Assembly: GCA_902517745.1 (NCBI GenBank)
Contig: CABYDS010000002.1
Span: forward strand, 62,001-126,000
Reading direction: 5' to 3'
Source: an uncultured Pelagibacteraceae bacterium
Lineage (GTDB): Bacteria; Pseudomonadota; Alphaproteobacteria; Pelagibacterales; Pelagibacteraceae
DNA: 64,000 bases
This document shows positions 53,461 to 62,010 of this stretch, one piece after another. A program made the translations under genes and the position numbers. The stretch's first letter is position 1, and each line of letters opens with the position of its first letter. The notes under the pieces were generated by a model. It searched no databases, was not told where the DNA came from, and was given only the letters and a program-made list of their open reading frames with translations.

Positions 53461-54423
53461 TTACTTCACTTTTAATAAAAAAACTCCAAAATAATTTTTT
53501 TTATCAGTAAAATATTTTAAGACTTTAAAGCCAGATTTATTAACTAATTTAACAAAATTATTTTTTGAATATTTATGAGAATTTTCAGTATGAATGGTTT
53601 CATCTTTAGTAAATTTAATATTCTTTTTATTAATTTTTAATGTGAAATTTTTTTTCGAGATAAGATGCATTTCAATTCTATTTTTTTTTAAATTGTAGAA
53701 CGCTTTATGTTCAAAATCTTTCGTTTGAAATTTTGAATTACAAATTTTGTTTACTACATTTAATATATTTTTATTAAATTTAGCTGTTACTCTCAATTTA
53801 TCATTATAAGCATTTTCAAGGGTCTTCTTATTTTTGATTAAATCTACCCCAATTACTAAATAAGAATTTTTACCTATGATTTTTGAAAAATTTTTTAATA
53901 TTTTATTTGCATTTTTGGGTAAATAATTTCCTATGGTAGATCCTGGAAAAAAACTGACTATTTTTTTTTTATTTTTTAAAATTTTATTTAATCTATTGGT
54001 CTGACTAAAGTCAGCACATATTGCTGTTACTTTTAAATCTGAGAATTTTTTTGCAATTATTGATGCATTTTCAAACAAATATTCCTTACTAATATCTATA
54101 GGAATATATTCTTTGGGTTTGCTTAATGAATTTATAAATTTGTTGATTTTTTTATTTGAGCCACTTCCGAATTCTACAATTGTTGAATGAATTGGTAATT
54201 TCTTTCTTATCTCTTTTTGTGAACTACCTAGTATTTCTAACTCTTTGTTTGTTGGGTAATATTCTTTAAGGTTTGTTATTTTATTAAATAACTTCGAACC
54301 TTTTTCATCATAAAAATATTTAGGTAATAAATATTTTTGTTTTTTATTTAATAATCCTTGTAAGATTAATTTTTTATCATCTTGAATTTGATTGTTTATG
54401 TTTATTAATTTTAAATTAGTCAC
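53461..54423 (-). CDS. egtD: L-histidine N-alpha-methyltransferase EgtD
   Basis: A protein of 320 residues starting at GTG (54421-54423), overlapping the egtB TAG by one base. It has YFYDEKGSKLFNKITNLKEYYPT in pieces, IVEFGSGSNKK, VSFFPGSTIGNYLP, NDKLRVTAKFNKNILNVVN and NRIEMHL, all EgtD signatures, and E and S in the TENSHKYS region that grips histidine. It trimethylates histidine to hercynine. Length and motifs match typical EgtD. Confidence 0.92.
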   Translation of the reverse strand: MTNLKLININNQIQDDKKLILQGLLNKKQKYLLPKYFYDEKGSKLFNKITNLKEYYPTNKELEILGSSQKEIRKKLPIHSTIVEFGSGSNKKINKFINSLSKPKEYIPIDISKEYLFENASIIAKKFSDLKVTAICADFSQTNRLNKILKNKKKIVSFFPGSTIGNYLPKNANKILKNFSKIIGKNSYLVIGVDLIKNKKTLENAYNDKLRVTAKFNKNILNVVNKICNSKFQTKDFEHKAFYNLKKNRIEMHLISKKNFTLKINKKNIKFTKDETIHTENSHKYSKNNFVKLVNKSGFKVLKYFTDKKNYFGVFLLKVK

Positions 54424-55640
54424 TAGATATCATCAGCTAGTCTGACACCGCAAAACTGCCAAGTATCACTTGGGTAAAAGAAATTTCTATAAGATGCTCT
54501 GACATGATTAATAGATGTAGAATGTGAGCCACCTTTTAAAACAAACTGATTACACATGAACTTATTATTATATTCTCCTAGATTTCCTTCATAAGGTTTG
54601 TATTTTTTGTAAGGTGTGTAGTTACTACTTGTCCAAGCCCATAAATTTCCATAAACATCGTCTGCCTTTTCCTCTACTTCATGAAAAATTTTATTTTCTA
54701 AAAAATTACCTTTTTTTTCAGATTGTTTTAAAAAATACTCTAGTTCAAATTCAGTCGGTAATCTTTTGTTTTTGTATCTTGCAAAAGCATCTGCTTCATA
54801 GAAACTTATATGAGAAACTGGCTTTTCATTATCAATTTTTTTTACACCGTTTAATGTAAAATAATTATTATTATCTATCCAATACATTGGTTTTTCTAAT
54901 TTGTTATTATTTACAAAATCCCATCCATCAGATAACCAATACTCGTGGTTTTTGTATCCTCCATCATTAATAAATTCTTTCCACTCTCCATTAGTAACAA
55001 ATGAATACAATTTAAAAGGATCTAATTGTGTTTCTGATACTGGTAATTCGTTATCGTAACAAAAAATATCTTCGTCGTTTCCATATTTAAATTTCTTAGC
55101 GATTTCTAATGTTAATTCATTTTTTTCTTTAACAGCTGGTTTATCATCTTTAGAATTATAAGTCGGCATCAATGGATTGTTGTAAAAAATATTTTTAATA
55201 TCCATTAACATTAATTCCTGATGCTGTTGTTCGTGATTTGAACCTAGTTCAACTAAAAATGATGTTCTGTTATTTTTTGTTCTTTTTAAAAAATCAATAA
55301 TATTTTCAGTTACATAATGTCTATATTTTACAACATCTTTTAAGATGGGTCTATTTAGTGAACCTCTCTTATTTCGAGGATTGTACTCACCTACAGAATT
55401 ATAATACGAATTAAATATGTAATTATAATCTTTGTTAAAAGGTTTGTAACTTTCATCCAATTCTGACAAGATGAATTTTTCAAAGAACCATGTGGTGTGA
55501 CCAAGATGCCACTTAAGAGGACTAACATTTTTGCTGGGCTGTATGACCATATCCTCAGCCTCTAAATTCTCACACAGGGATAGAGTTTGTTGTCTTGTTT
55601 TGGAGAATAATTCTGTGATTTGAGATAATTTATTTTCCAT
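54423..55640 (-). CDS. egtB: Ergothioneine biosynthesis sulfoxide synthase EgtB
   Basis: A protein of 405 residues with an N-terminal DinB-like domain and a C-terminal FGE-sulfatase domain. Iron ligands are visible: H48 in WHLGHTTWF and H136/H140 in NHEQQHQELM. The FGE domain has FALARYKNKRLPTEFELEY-like RLPTEFELE, VYGNLWAWTSSNYTP and GGSHSTSINHVRASYRNFF. It joins hercynine to a thiol with O2. EgtA, EgtC and a C-S lyase are not in the window, so the thiol donor may be cysteine as in other proteobacterial types. First gene of the long minus-strand run. Confidence 0.92.
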   Translation of the reverse strand: MENKLSQITELFSKTRQQTLSLCENLEAEDMVIQPSKNVSPLKWHLGHTTWFFEKFILSELDESYKPFNKDYNYIFNSYYNSVGEYNPRNKRGSLNRPILKDVVKYRHYVTENIIDFLKRTKNNRTSFLVELGSNHEQQHQELMLMDIKNIFYNNPLMPTYNSKDDKPAVKEKNELTLEIAKKFKYGNDEDIFCYDNELPVSETQLDPFKLYSFVTNGEWKEFINDGGYKNHEYWLSDGWDFVNNNKLEKPMYWIDNNNYFTLNGVKKIDNEKPVSHISFYEADAFARYKNKRLPTEFELEYFLKQSEKKGNFLENKIFHEVEEKADDVYGNLWAWTSSNYTPYKKYKPYEGNLGEYNNKFMCNQFVLKGGSHSTSINHVRASYRNFFYPSDTWQFCGVRLADDI

Positions 55641-55744
55641 GACTAAATTTAATTAAATTTTCAGATCATGACAATGGGTTACAATGTGTTCATCTGTTTA
55701 ATATTTTTATAGACACGGAATATAAAATAATTAAGAATTTACTT

Positions 55745-56473
55745 ATGAATTTTTCTTTAGAAATAGGTCCTAAAACTGATTTAAGCACGTTACCGAAGGT
55801 AAAAGATGTTTATGTTACAATGCTACCTGGGGGTGATTATAAAGAGACCGCTCAACAGTCTGGAGAGTTAGTTAAAGAGGGATTTAATCCAGTTCCTCAC
55901 TTCCCAGCAAGGTCAATAAATGATGAAAATCAGCTGAAAGATTATGTTTCTAGATGTAAAGATTTGGGTGTTAAGCAGGTCTTGGTGATAGGTGGAAGTC
56001 GTGACCCGATCGGAAAATTTGATAGCTCATATCAAATGCTAGAGACAGGGTTTTTTGATGGTATCAAGATTGGAATTGCTGGACATCCCGAGGGGAGTCC
56101 TGATATATCCGACTCTGATTTAGAAAAAGCTATGATAGATAAAAAGCCTTATGCTGATTATATAGTTACACAGTGGCTAATGGATACTCAGCCTATTATA
56201 GATTTTATCTCAAAACAAACAATACCAGTTCATGTTGGAATAACTGGGCCAATGAAAATATCTAGCTTAATTAAATTTGCTAATATTGTAGGGGCAAAAA
56301 ATTCCATTAACTTTCTTAAATCTAATTTTAGTAAGGCGTTAGATTTATTGAAACCTAAAGACCCTAATGATTTAATTGGGAAAGTTAAATCGCATACTGA
56401 TTATTTCCACATTTATACATTCGGCGGCTTGAAGGAAACTAACAAGTGGTTGAAGGAGAATAACTATGTCTAA
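55745..56473 (+). CDS. Methylenetetrahydrofolate reductase-like protein (short MetF homologue)
   Basis: A protein of 242 residues, against about 290 for MetF. It has VTMLPGGDYKETAQQSGELV, VPHFPARSINDENQL and KQVLVIGGSRDP near the flavin region, then IGIAGHPEGSPDISDSD and VTQWLMDTQPIIDF. It is MetF-like in fold, but the N-terminal catalytic glutamate region is divergent. It probably oxidises methyl-folate to methylene-folate rather than serving methionine synthesis. It overlaps the GcvT-like gene by 8 bases and is divergent from egtB. Confidence 0.8.
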   Translation: MNFSLEIGPKTDLSTLPKVKDVYVTMLPGGDYKETAQQSGELVKEGFNPVPHFPARSINDENQLKDYVSRCKDLGVKQVLVIGGSRDPIGKFDSSYQMLETGFFDGIKIGIAGHPEGSPDISDSDLEKAMIDKKPYADYIVTQWLMDTQPIIDFISKQTIPVHVGITGPMKISSLIKFANIVGAKNSINFLKSNFSKALDLLKPKDPNDLIGKVKSHTDYFHIYTFGGLKETNKWLKENNYV

Positions 56474-57821
56474 TGAATTTGACTATAGTAAACTAAGACA
56501 TACAACATCAGTAGATCAGTCTGATAGAAAAGTACCATACAATTTAAGACAAAGCGGACCTACTAAAGTTGAGATGCTAATATCAACAAGAGTAAGGAAA
56601 TCTCCATACTGGCATTTATCTATGAAAGCAGGATGTTGGAGAGCAACTGTTTATAACAGAATTTATCATCCAAGAGGTTATGTTAAACCTGAAGATGGTG
56701 GTGCAATGGTTGAGTACGAGGCAATTAAAAACCATGTAACAATGTGGAATGTTGCAGTTGAAAGACAAATACAAGTTAAAGGACCAGATGCAGAAAAATT
56801 TGTTGATTATGTAATTACAAGAGATGCTACAAAAATTTCTCCAATGAGAGGAAGATATGTAATTTTGTGTAATGCATACGGAGGAGTATTAAATGATCCT
56901 ATTCTTTTAAGAATATCTAAAGATGAATTTTGGTTCAGTTTATCAGATAGTGATATTGGATTGTATCTGCAAGGAGTAAATGCGGATGAAAGGTTTAATG
57001 TTCAAATTAATGAAATAGATGCTTGTCCTGTACAAATTCAAGGTCCTAAAGCAAAAGCTTTAATGAAAGATCTTTGTGGAAGTGAAGTTGACATAGACAA
57101 CATGCCTTTTTATGGATTGGCATCTGCAAAAGTTGGTGGAAGAAGTTGTATTATTTCTCAAACAGGTTTTTCTGGCGAGTCTGGATTTGAAATATATTTA
57201 AGAGAAGCAACTTTATATGCCGAAGATATGTGGAATGCTGTTCTTGAAGCAGGTAAAAAACATAACTTAATGGTCATTGCTCCTGCTCACCACAGAAGGA
57301 TACAAGCTGGAATTCTTTCATGGGGACAAGATATGGATCATGAACATAATCCATTTCAATGTAATCTTGGTTATCAAGTTTCTTTATCTGGCAAAGGTGA
57401 ATGGAACAAAAAAGGTGATTATGTTGGAAAAAAAGCTCTCGAGAAAATGAAAGCTGATTTAAAAGCAGGTCATAAACCTTACAAACTTCAATTAGTTGGA
57501 CTTGAATTAGGAGGAAAACCTATTGAAGAATATGCTCCAGATTTTTGGTTAATTTCAGAAAACGGCAGTGAGCCTGTGGGATTTATAACTTCTCCTTGGT
57601 ATCACCCAGAAAAAGGGAAAAATATTGCTATGGGATACGTTCCATTTGATGGCACGCTAAATGCAAATGGTTTTCCAAGAGGTAAGGTTGGATCGAAATT
57701 TAAAGTCCATCTACCCGAAAAATATTCTGATAAACCTGGAGAACCAGTCGATGCAGTTGTAGTTGATATTCCATTTACAGAATCTTACAACGCAAATACA
57801 AGAGAAGTAGTCAGTAAGTGA
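56466..57821 (+). CDS. GcvT-like tetrahydrofolate-dependent methyltransferase/demethylase
   Basis: A protein of 451 residues of the GcvT fold: YEAIKNHVTMWNVAVERQIQ, GPDAEKFVDYVITRDATKIS, GRYVILCNAYGGVLNDPILL, TGFSGESGFEIYL and the C-terminal GFITSPWYHPEKGKNIAMGY. It is longer than GcvT or DmdA (about 360-370) and has a special N-terminal 50 residues. Such enzymes move a methyl or aminomethyl group from a small substrate to folate. Pairing with the MetF-like gene suggests methyl transfer to folate followed by oxidation. The substrate is unknown. Confidence 0.85.
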   Translation: MSNEFDYSKLRHTTSVDQSDRKVPYNLRQSGPTKVEMLISTRVRKSPYWHLSMKAGCWRATVYNRIYHPRGYVKPEDGGAMVEYEAIKNHVTMWNVAVERQIQVKGPDAEKFVDYVITRDATKISPMRGRYVILCNAYGGVLNDPILLRISKDEFWFSLSDSDIGLYLQGVNADERFNVQINEIDACPVQIQGPKAKALMKDLCGSEVDIDNMPFYGLASAKVGGRSCIISQTGFSGESGFEIYLREATLYAEDMWNAVLEAGKKHNLMVIAPAHHRRIQAGILSWGQDMDHEHNPFQCNLGYQVSLSGKGEWNKKGDYVGKKALEKMKADLKAGHKPYKLQLVGLELGGKPIEEYAPDFWLISENGSEPVGFITSPWYHPEKGKNIAMGYVPFDGTLNANGFPRGKVGSKFKVHLPEKYSDKPGEPVDAVVVDIPFTESYNANTREVVSK

Positions 57822-57831
57822 TAAAAATTTT

Positions 57832-57858
57832 TTTAGGGGGAATTTAATTCCCCCTAAA
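57832..57858 (+). terminator. Strong hairpin after the GcvT-like gene
   Basis: A perfect 13-bp inverted repeat, TTTAGGGGGAATT / AATTCCCCCTAAA, with one central base. It lies 10 bases after the stop and ends two bases before the next small gene's ATG. No U-tract follows on the plus strand, so partial termination, transcript-end protection or control of the next gene's start is possible. It is the strongest GC-containing stem noticed here. Confidence 0.6.
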
Positions 57859-57859
57859 T

Positions 57860-57967
57860 ATGACGAAAACCTTTTTCATAGTTGTTTGCATTATAATCGC
57901 TATTGCTCTAATAATATTCCCATTAATCGTTTCGTATAAGGCGCAAAAAAAAAATAAAGATAATTAA
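57860..57967 (+). CDS. 35-residue single-helix membrane protein
   Basis: An ATG at 57860 to TAA at 57965-57967 gives 35 residues: MTKTFFIVVCIIIAIALIIF, then PLIVSYKAQ and a basic tail. One membrane helix covers about residues 5-25. Its stop shares a base with the following ATG (TAATG), which supports it as a real coupled gene. The hairpin just upstream may mask its ribosome-binding site. Unknown function. Confidence 0.5.
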   Translation: MTKTFFIVVCIIIAIALIIFPLIVSYKAQKKNKDN

Positions 57968-58512
57968 TGTTTGCTCAGTTTTTAGATATTGTTTTTAAAT
58001 CTTTAAAGCTTGATAAAACTCTTTATAGAACTCCAAGATATTATGGAGAAGCTGGAATTTATTTTGCAATTCTAATTATGATTTTAGATGGGGTTGCTGG
58101 AGCAGTTGCGGCTAATACGATTGTAAAAACATCTGTTGGTATATCTGGTTTAACAGCATTATTAACTTGGTTGGTGTGGGCAATTTTTATATTTGTAATT
58201 GGAGTTAAAATTTTTCCTGATAAAGATAGAAAAATTCCATTTAAAAGAGTTCTTATAGCCGTTGGGTACGCACACGCTCCAGGACTGATAAGATTTTTTG
58301 CTGTCACACCAGAATTAGTACTTTTAATTATTTTTCTTACTCAATTTTGGATTTTTGCTTCATTAATTATAGCAACAAGACATATTTTAAATTTAAAATC
58401 AAATCTAAAAGCATTTGGAATTGTATTTTTATCTTTTTTAATTATTTCTTTTTTGACAATTTCATTTGTAATGACAAAAATTAATTCATTACCTGTAAGT
58501 ACAAATATTTAA
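57967..58512 (+). CDS. YIP1-like five-helix membrane protein
   Basis: A protein of 181 residues with about five membrane helices (residues 30-50, 60-80, 96-115, 118-140, 148-172) and the soluble N-terminal LDIVFKSLKLDKTLYRTPRYYG. The arrangement and motif KRVLIAVGYAHAPGLIRF fit bacterial YIP1-domain proteins. Function is unknown. It overlaps the upstream 35-residue gene by one base and its stop overlaps the convergent zinc-ribbon-like gene by 4 bases. Confidence 0.75.
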   Translation: MFAQFLDIVFKSLKLDKTLYRTPRYYGEAGIYFAILIMILDGVAGAVAANTIVKTSVGISGLTALLTWLVWAIFIFVIGVKIFPDKDRKIPFKRVLIAVGYAHAPGLIRFFAVTPELVLLIIFLTQFWIFASLIIATRHILNLKSNLKAFGIVFLSFLIISFLTISFVMTKINSLPVSTNI

Positions 58513-58676
58513 AGCGGAAATAAAGTTTTAGATGTTCTGCAGGAGTTACAAAGTTTATATCCTGTGAGTATTAAATTTTGAGTTACTGTCTCATCTTCTT
58601 TTTTACATTCATCACAAATATCGTTTAATTCATTATTATCTGATTTGTCTGATTTATATTCAAAGTTATCAGTCAT
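58509..58676 (-). CDS. 55-residue protein with two CxxC pairs
   Basis: An ATG at 58676 overlaps the DUF3726-like stop by 8 bases and the frame runs to TAA at 58509-58511. It has NDICDEC and KLCNSCRT, two CxxC pairs 20 residues apart, the spacing of a small zinc ribbon. The N-terminus is acidic. It may be a metal-binding partner for the upstream operon proteins. It is too short to be assigned to a family by eye. Confidence 0.6.
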   Translation of the reverse strand: MTDNFEYKSDKSDNNELNDICDECKKEDETVTQNLILTGYKLCNSCRTSKTLFPL

Positions 58677-59277
58677 TATCTGTTAATCCTGCGCCTGCAG
58701 TTTTTTGTTTTAACTCATCAGTTTCTTCTACAAATGTGTTTTCTGATAATTTTGTTAATTCTTTCCAATCTTCTTCAGAAAAATTATTCTTATTTTCTAA
58801 GAATTGAATTTTAATTACATCAGCTTTTTCTACAATCTCACTACTTAAGTAATTCGAATAAATTGATTGATTGAAATTTAATAAAAATTCTTTTTGATCT
58901 ATCTTTAAAAAAATTCTCTTTCCCGTTATTTCCGAAGATCTGCTGACAAACGGCAAAAATATCAATGGGTAAGCCATTTTTTCAATTTCTATATCATTTA
59001 GTTCTTGGATAGAGATTGATTGATCAAAAAAACTTAATCCAAGTTTAATCGGACAGTAAAAGTTTTGAGGTCTGTTGCTTTTTTTAAAAGATTGGCAATT
59101 TTCAAACTTCTCATTATTAAAAATCTTAAAATATTGGTTTATGTTTTTTATTCCTGGTAAACCAAATAACTCAAGTTGTTTAATGTTCTTTCCTATTTCT
59201 TCGGCAACACCCCAAGAGAAACCTTTTGCTTTAGTTGAACGTTTAACAATTGTATCAATTTCACTATAACTTCTCAT
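58669..59277 (-). CDS. DUF3726-like protein
   Basis: A protein of 202 residues. The N-terminal SYSEIDTIVKRSTKAKGFSWGVAEEIGKN fits DUF3726 (in parts: TKAKGFSWGVAEEIG). The rest is mixed alpha/beta with an acidic C-terminus. No known activity. Its start shares a base with the stop of the 553-residue gene, and its stop overlaps the zinc-ribbon-like gene, so it is firmly within the dipeptidase operon. Confidence 0.75.
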   Translation of the reverse strand: MRSYSEIDTIVKRSTKAKGFSWGVAEEIGKNIKQLELFGLPGIKNINQYFKIFNNEKFENCQSFKKSNRPQNFYCPIKLGLSFFDQSISIQELNDIEIEKMAYPLIFLPFVSRSSEITGKRIFLKIDQKEFLLNFNQSIYSNYLSSEIVEKADVIKIQFLENKNNFSEEDWKELTKLSENTFVEETDELKQKTAGAGLTDND

Positions 59278-60938
59278 TAATTACTTTGGTTATATATCCA
59301 ATATTGATTAAATGAATTAAGTTCATTTGGTAATGGAGCTCCTTGAAACATACAAATCCTTAACCATTTGTCAGATCTTGGATCAAACTTTACTGCCCCA
59401 AAAAAAGATAGTTTAAGTCTTAACATATCAATAGGAACTAATTTTGAGCCGATGGTGTTATCTTGAATTTCAGAATATGGATATTTCTCTGTTATAAACA
59501 CTCTTCTTACAATATGTCTTAAATCATTGTTCCGTAATAGAAAATTGCCAATCTTTAAGCTGTTTTTTAATGTAAAAATAGTTTCATAAAGTTTTTTTAT
59601 ATCTCTAGCAATAGCTGTAGGCTGCTCAAGTTCTGAACCATTATCTTCAAAACGATCTCCAATTCTAGGTTCTTCTTTATTTTTTGAAATGAACCAAAAT
59701 TTTTTATTATTTTCATTTTTTGAAAAATCAATTTTTAAAATATCTGAATAATTTTTTTCAATTATTTCCCTTAGGTCATTTATAGTTCTATCTACAGGAA
59801 TGTTAAAACTACTATCCTCGTCTGAACTCATTTTAGAAATTAAAGGATCGGTTATTTCATTATATGGCTCCATCATTATAGAAACCAAATACTCAACTCC
59901 TTCTTCAGATAAATTTTCCTCTGCCCAGTTATATAATTTATCAAATATATAAAAATTTGATTTATCAATATTATTTTTCAAATAATTAATTAAATTTTGT
60001 AAATCATTAATTAAATTGTTTATTTTTTTCTTTTGGTATTCGCTATCAGTATTCCATGAAGTTACATTTTTTAAAGATTTTATTAAACAATTGTAAAAAA
60101 TTTTAAACTCTTCTTCTGATACTTTTTCTATTTCTCTGATTTTTTTTAAAGCTGTCTCTTTAGCTAGAATCCAATTATTTAACAATGAAGGGTGGTTTAC
60201 AATAAATGGCGCCATTCCCAATCCAGTTGAATTTCCAATTCCTAAATTTCTGCAAATATCCAAGTCTAATTCTACGGCGTCTTTAGGATTTTTATGTTTT
60301 GCAATATGATTGACTTGATCGAAAGTGAATTGTCTTACAAGGTAGACTAACATCATTTCCAATCTAAAAGGACCATTTATTTCATCTCTATTTTTAATTC
60401 TAAACCTGTCTGCTAATCCAAATTTTCCTGAGCCATATACTGCGGTTGTTCTGTACAAATATCCAACTTTTGAAAGCTCATTAGTATTGGGCTGGATACC
60501 TTTTGATAAACACTCGACTACGTAATTAAATGCTCTAACTGATCTATTTGCTCTTGAAAGAGTAAGTTCTTTATAAGAAAGTCTCCCTACTTCTTGCTTA
60601 GGGACATTTTGTGAAAGTCTATCAATATCGATCTTTGAAGGAATACCATCATACAAAGCAAATGCAGCATCCCATTTAGTTGCTATTACTCTATCAGATC
60701 TTTCCTCATCTTTAAGCTCATTGGCAAAACAAACTAGAGAATATGTTTTTTTTTCTTTTGAAAATGAATAAATAGCAACTCCAAATCCCCTATCATTCAA
60801 GTCGAACAAATCTCTGTTATATTTCCAATCTTTGAACTCGTTTAAAAATGATCTTAGAAAAGATAATTTAGATTGATGAAACGATCCAAGCCTAGAAAGT
60901 TTCATTACAATTTTAGGATCTCTGAGTGGAACTTGCAT
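59277..60938 (-). CDS. 553-residue protein of unknown function
   Basis: I do not recognise a domain by sequence. Visible features: VPLRDPKIVMKLSRLGSFHQSK at the start, a basic RDLFDLNDRGFGVAIYSF, TAVYGSGKFGLADRFRI, PFRLEMMLVYLVRQFTFDQV, ICRNLGIGNSTGLGMAPFIV, then a charged helical region around 280-400 and a C-terminal RRVFITEKYPYSEI. There is no signal peptide or membrane helix. It starts one base into the M19 dipeptidase stop, so it is co-transcribed with a putative metal-dependent amidohydrolase. Conserved homologues near betaine-catabolism genes are recalled but not verified. Confidence 0.75.
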   Translation of the reverse strand: MQVPLRDPKIVMKLSRLGSFHQSKLSFLRSFLNEFKDWKYNRDLFDLNDRGFGVAIYSFSKEKKTYSLVCFANELKDEERSDRVIATKWDAAFALYDGIPSKIDIDRLSQNVPKQEVGRLSYKELTLSRANRSVRAFNYVVECLSKGIQPNTNELSKVGYLYRTTAVYGSGKFGLADRFRIKNRDEINGPFRLEMMLVYLVRQFTFDQVNHIAKHKNPKDAVELDLDICRNLGIGNSTGLGMAPFIVNHPSLLNNWILAKETALKKIREIEKVSEEEFKIFYNCLIKSLKNVTSWNTDSEYQKKKINNLINDLQNLINYLKNNIDKSNFYIFDKLYNWAEENLSEEGVEYLVSIMMEPYNEITDPLISKMSSDEDSSFNIPVDRTINDLREIIEKNYSDILKIDFSKNENNKKFWFISKNKEEPRIGDRFEDNGSELEQPTAIARDIKKLYETIFTLKNSLKIGNFLLRNNDLRHIVRRVFITEKYPYSEIQDNTIGSKLVPIDMLRLKLSFFGAVKFDPRSDKWLRICMFQGAPLPNELNSFNQYWIYNQSN

Positions 60939-61906
60939 TAATTAATTCCTTTATAAAAATTAAACCAGTTATTGCCAAGTATCTTATTTATCTCTTCTTC
61001 GTGAAAACCTTTATTTTTTAGTTCTGTGTTTATATTATTAAATCCTCTTGCATCTAAAAACCAATCTGGTTGTTTTGGAAAACCAGGTTTATCTTTACTG
61101 CCTTCACCAAAATTTTTTGATTTTGACCATGTTCCATTTCTCATCCACTCAACTACGCTGTCTGGCTGGTTTAAACATAAGTCTGATCCTATTCCAACAT
61201 TATCAATACCCATAATTTCAACTGTTCTTGCAACCATTTCACAAAAACTTTCTAATTTACAATTCGTTCCATCTTTTAAATGGTGAGCATACAATGATAA
61301 ACCTAACATTCCTCCACTTGCAGACAAAACTTTTAATAATTCTGTAGATTTATTTCTTTTAGCTTCAAACCAAAAAGTTGGATTTGCATGAGTGATCGCA
61401 ATTGGTTTTTGACTAATTTCAATTGCATCAAGTGTACTTTTTTCTGCTGAATGAGACATGTCAACAACGATACCTACTCTGTTCATTTCTTTAATAGCCT
61501 CTTTTCCAAAATTAGTAACCCCACTATCATTTTTTTCATAACATCCAGTGGCTAATAATGATTGGTTGTTATAAGTTAATTGCATAAATCGACAACCTTG
61601 TGAGTGTACTTTTTCTATAAGGCCTATGTCATCTTCAATTGGTGAACAATTTTGAAATCCAAAAAAAATTGCAGTTTTGTTTTCTTCTTTTGCTTTTGTA
61701 ATATCGTTGTAGTTATTTCCTAGAAATATAAGATCTTTATTTTCTTCGAAATGTTTATTCCACTCTTGTATTCTTTGTTGTAATTCATCATAGTCTTCAT
61801 GATAAACTAACGTTACGTGAACCGCATTTAATCCAGCTTTATTATTTATTTCAAAGATTTCTCTAGACCATTTACAATACTGAAGATTATCAATTCGATA
61901 ATTCAT
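60938..61906 (-). CDS. Membrane dipeptidase family protein (peptidase M19)
   Basis: A protein of 322 residues. The M19 pattern is visible: AIFFGFQNCSPIEDDIGLIE, GCRFMQLTYNNQSLLATGCYE, GVTNFGKEAIKEMNRVGIVVDMSHS, PIAITHANP and VGIGSDLCL. Binuclear zinc ligands include the histidines of DMSH and THAN and the later aspartate. The usual N-terminal H-x-D is replaced by NAVHVTL, which marks a subfamily. There is no signal peptide. It may hydrolyse dipeptides or another amide. First gene of a four-gene operon with DUF3726. Confidence 0.88.
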   Translation of the reverse strand: MNYRIDNLQYCKWSREIFEINNKAGLNAVHVTLVYHEDYDELQQRIQEWNKHFEENKDLIFLGNNYNDITKAKEENKTAIFFGFQNCSPIEDDIGLIEKVHSQGCRFMQLTYNNQSLLATGCYEKNDSGVTNFGKEAIKEMNRVGIVVDMSHSAEKSTLDAIEISQKPIAITHANPTFWFEAKRNKSTELLKVLSASGGMLGLSLYAHHLKDGTNCKLESFCEMVARTVEIMGIDNVGIGSDLCLNQPDSVVEWMRNGTWSKSKNFGEGSKDKPGFPKQPDWFLDARGFNNINTELKNKGFHEEEINKILGNNWFNFYKGIN

Positions 61907-62010
61907 ATTTGGTATACACTATTATTATTATTATGATTGTCACTAACTTAAACTGTCCTTAGCTAAAAATTGCAATTTAAGGGAAATATCTGTAAATTGA
62001 TATTGGTTTC

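Noticed and set aside
56466..57821. DMSP demethylase DmdA
   Set aside because: The protein is about 80 residues longer than DmdA and lacks the N-terminal segment I recall for the SAR11 enzyme; only the general GcvT fold is supported.
61916..61935. Short ATT trinucleotide run upstream of purE
   Set aside because: Only about five units in very AT-rich DNA; expected by chance.
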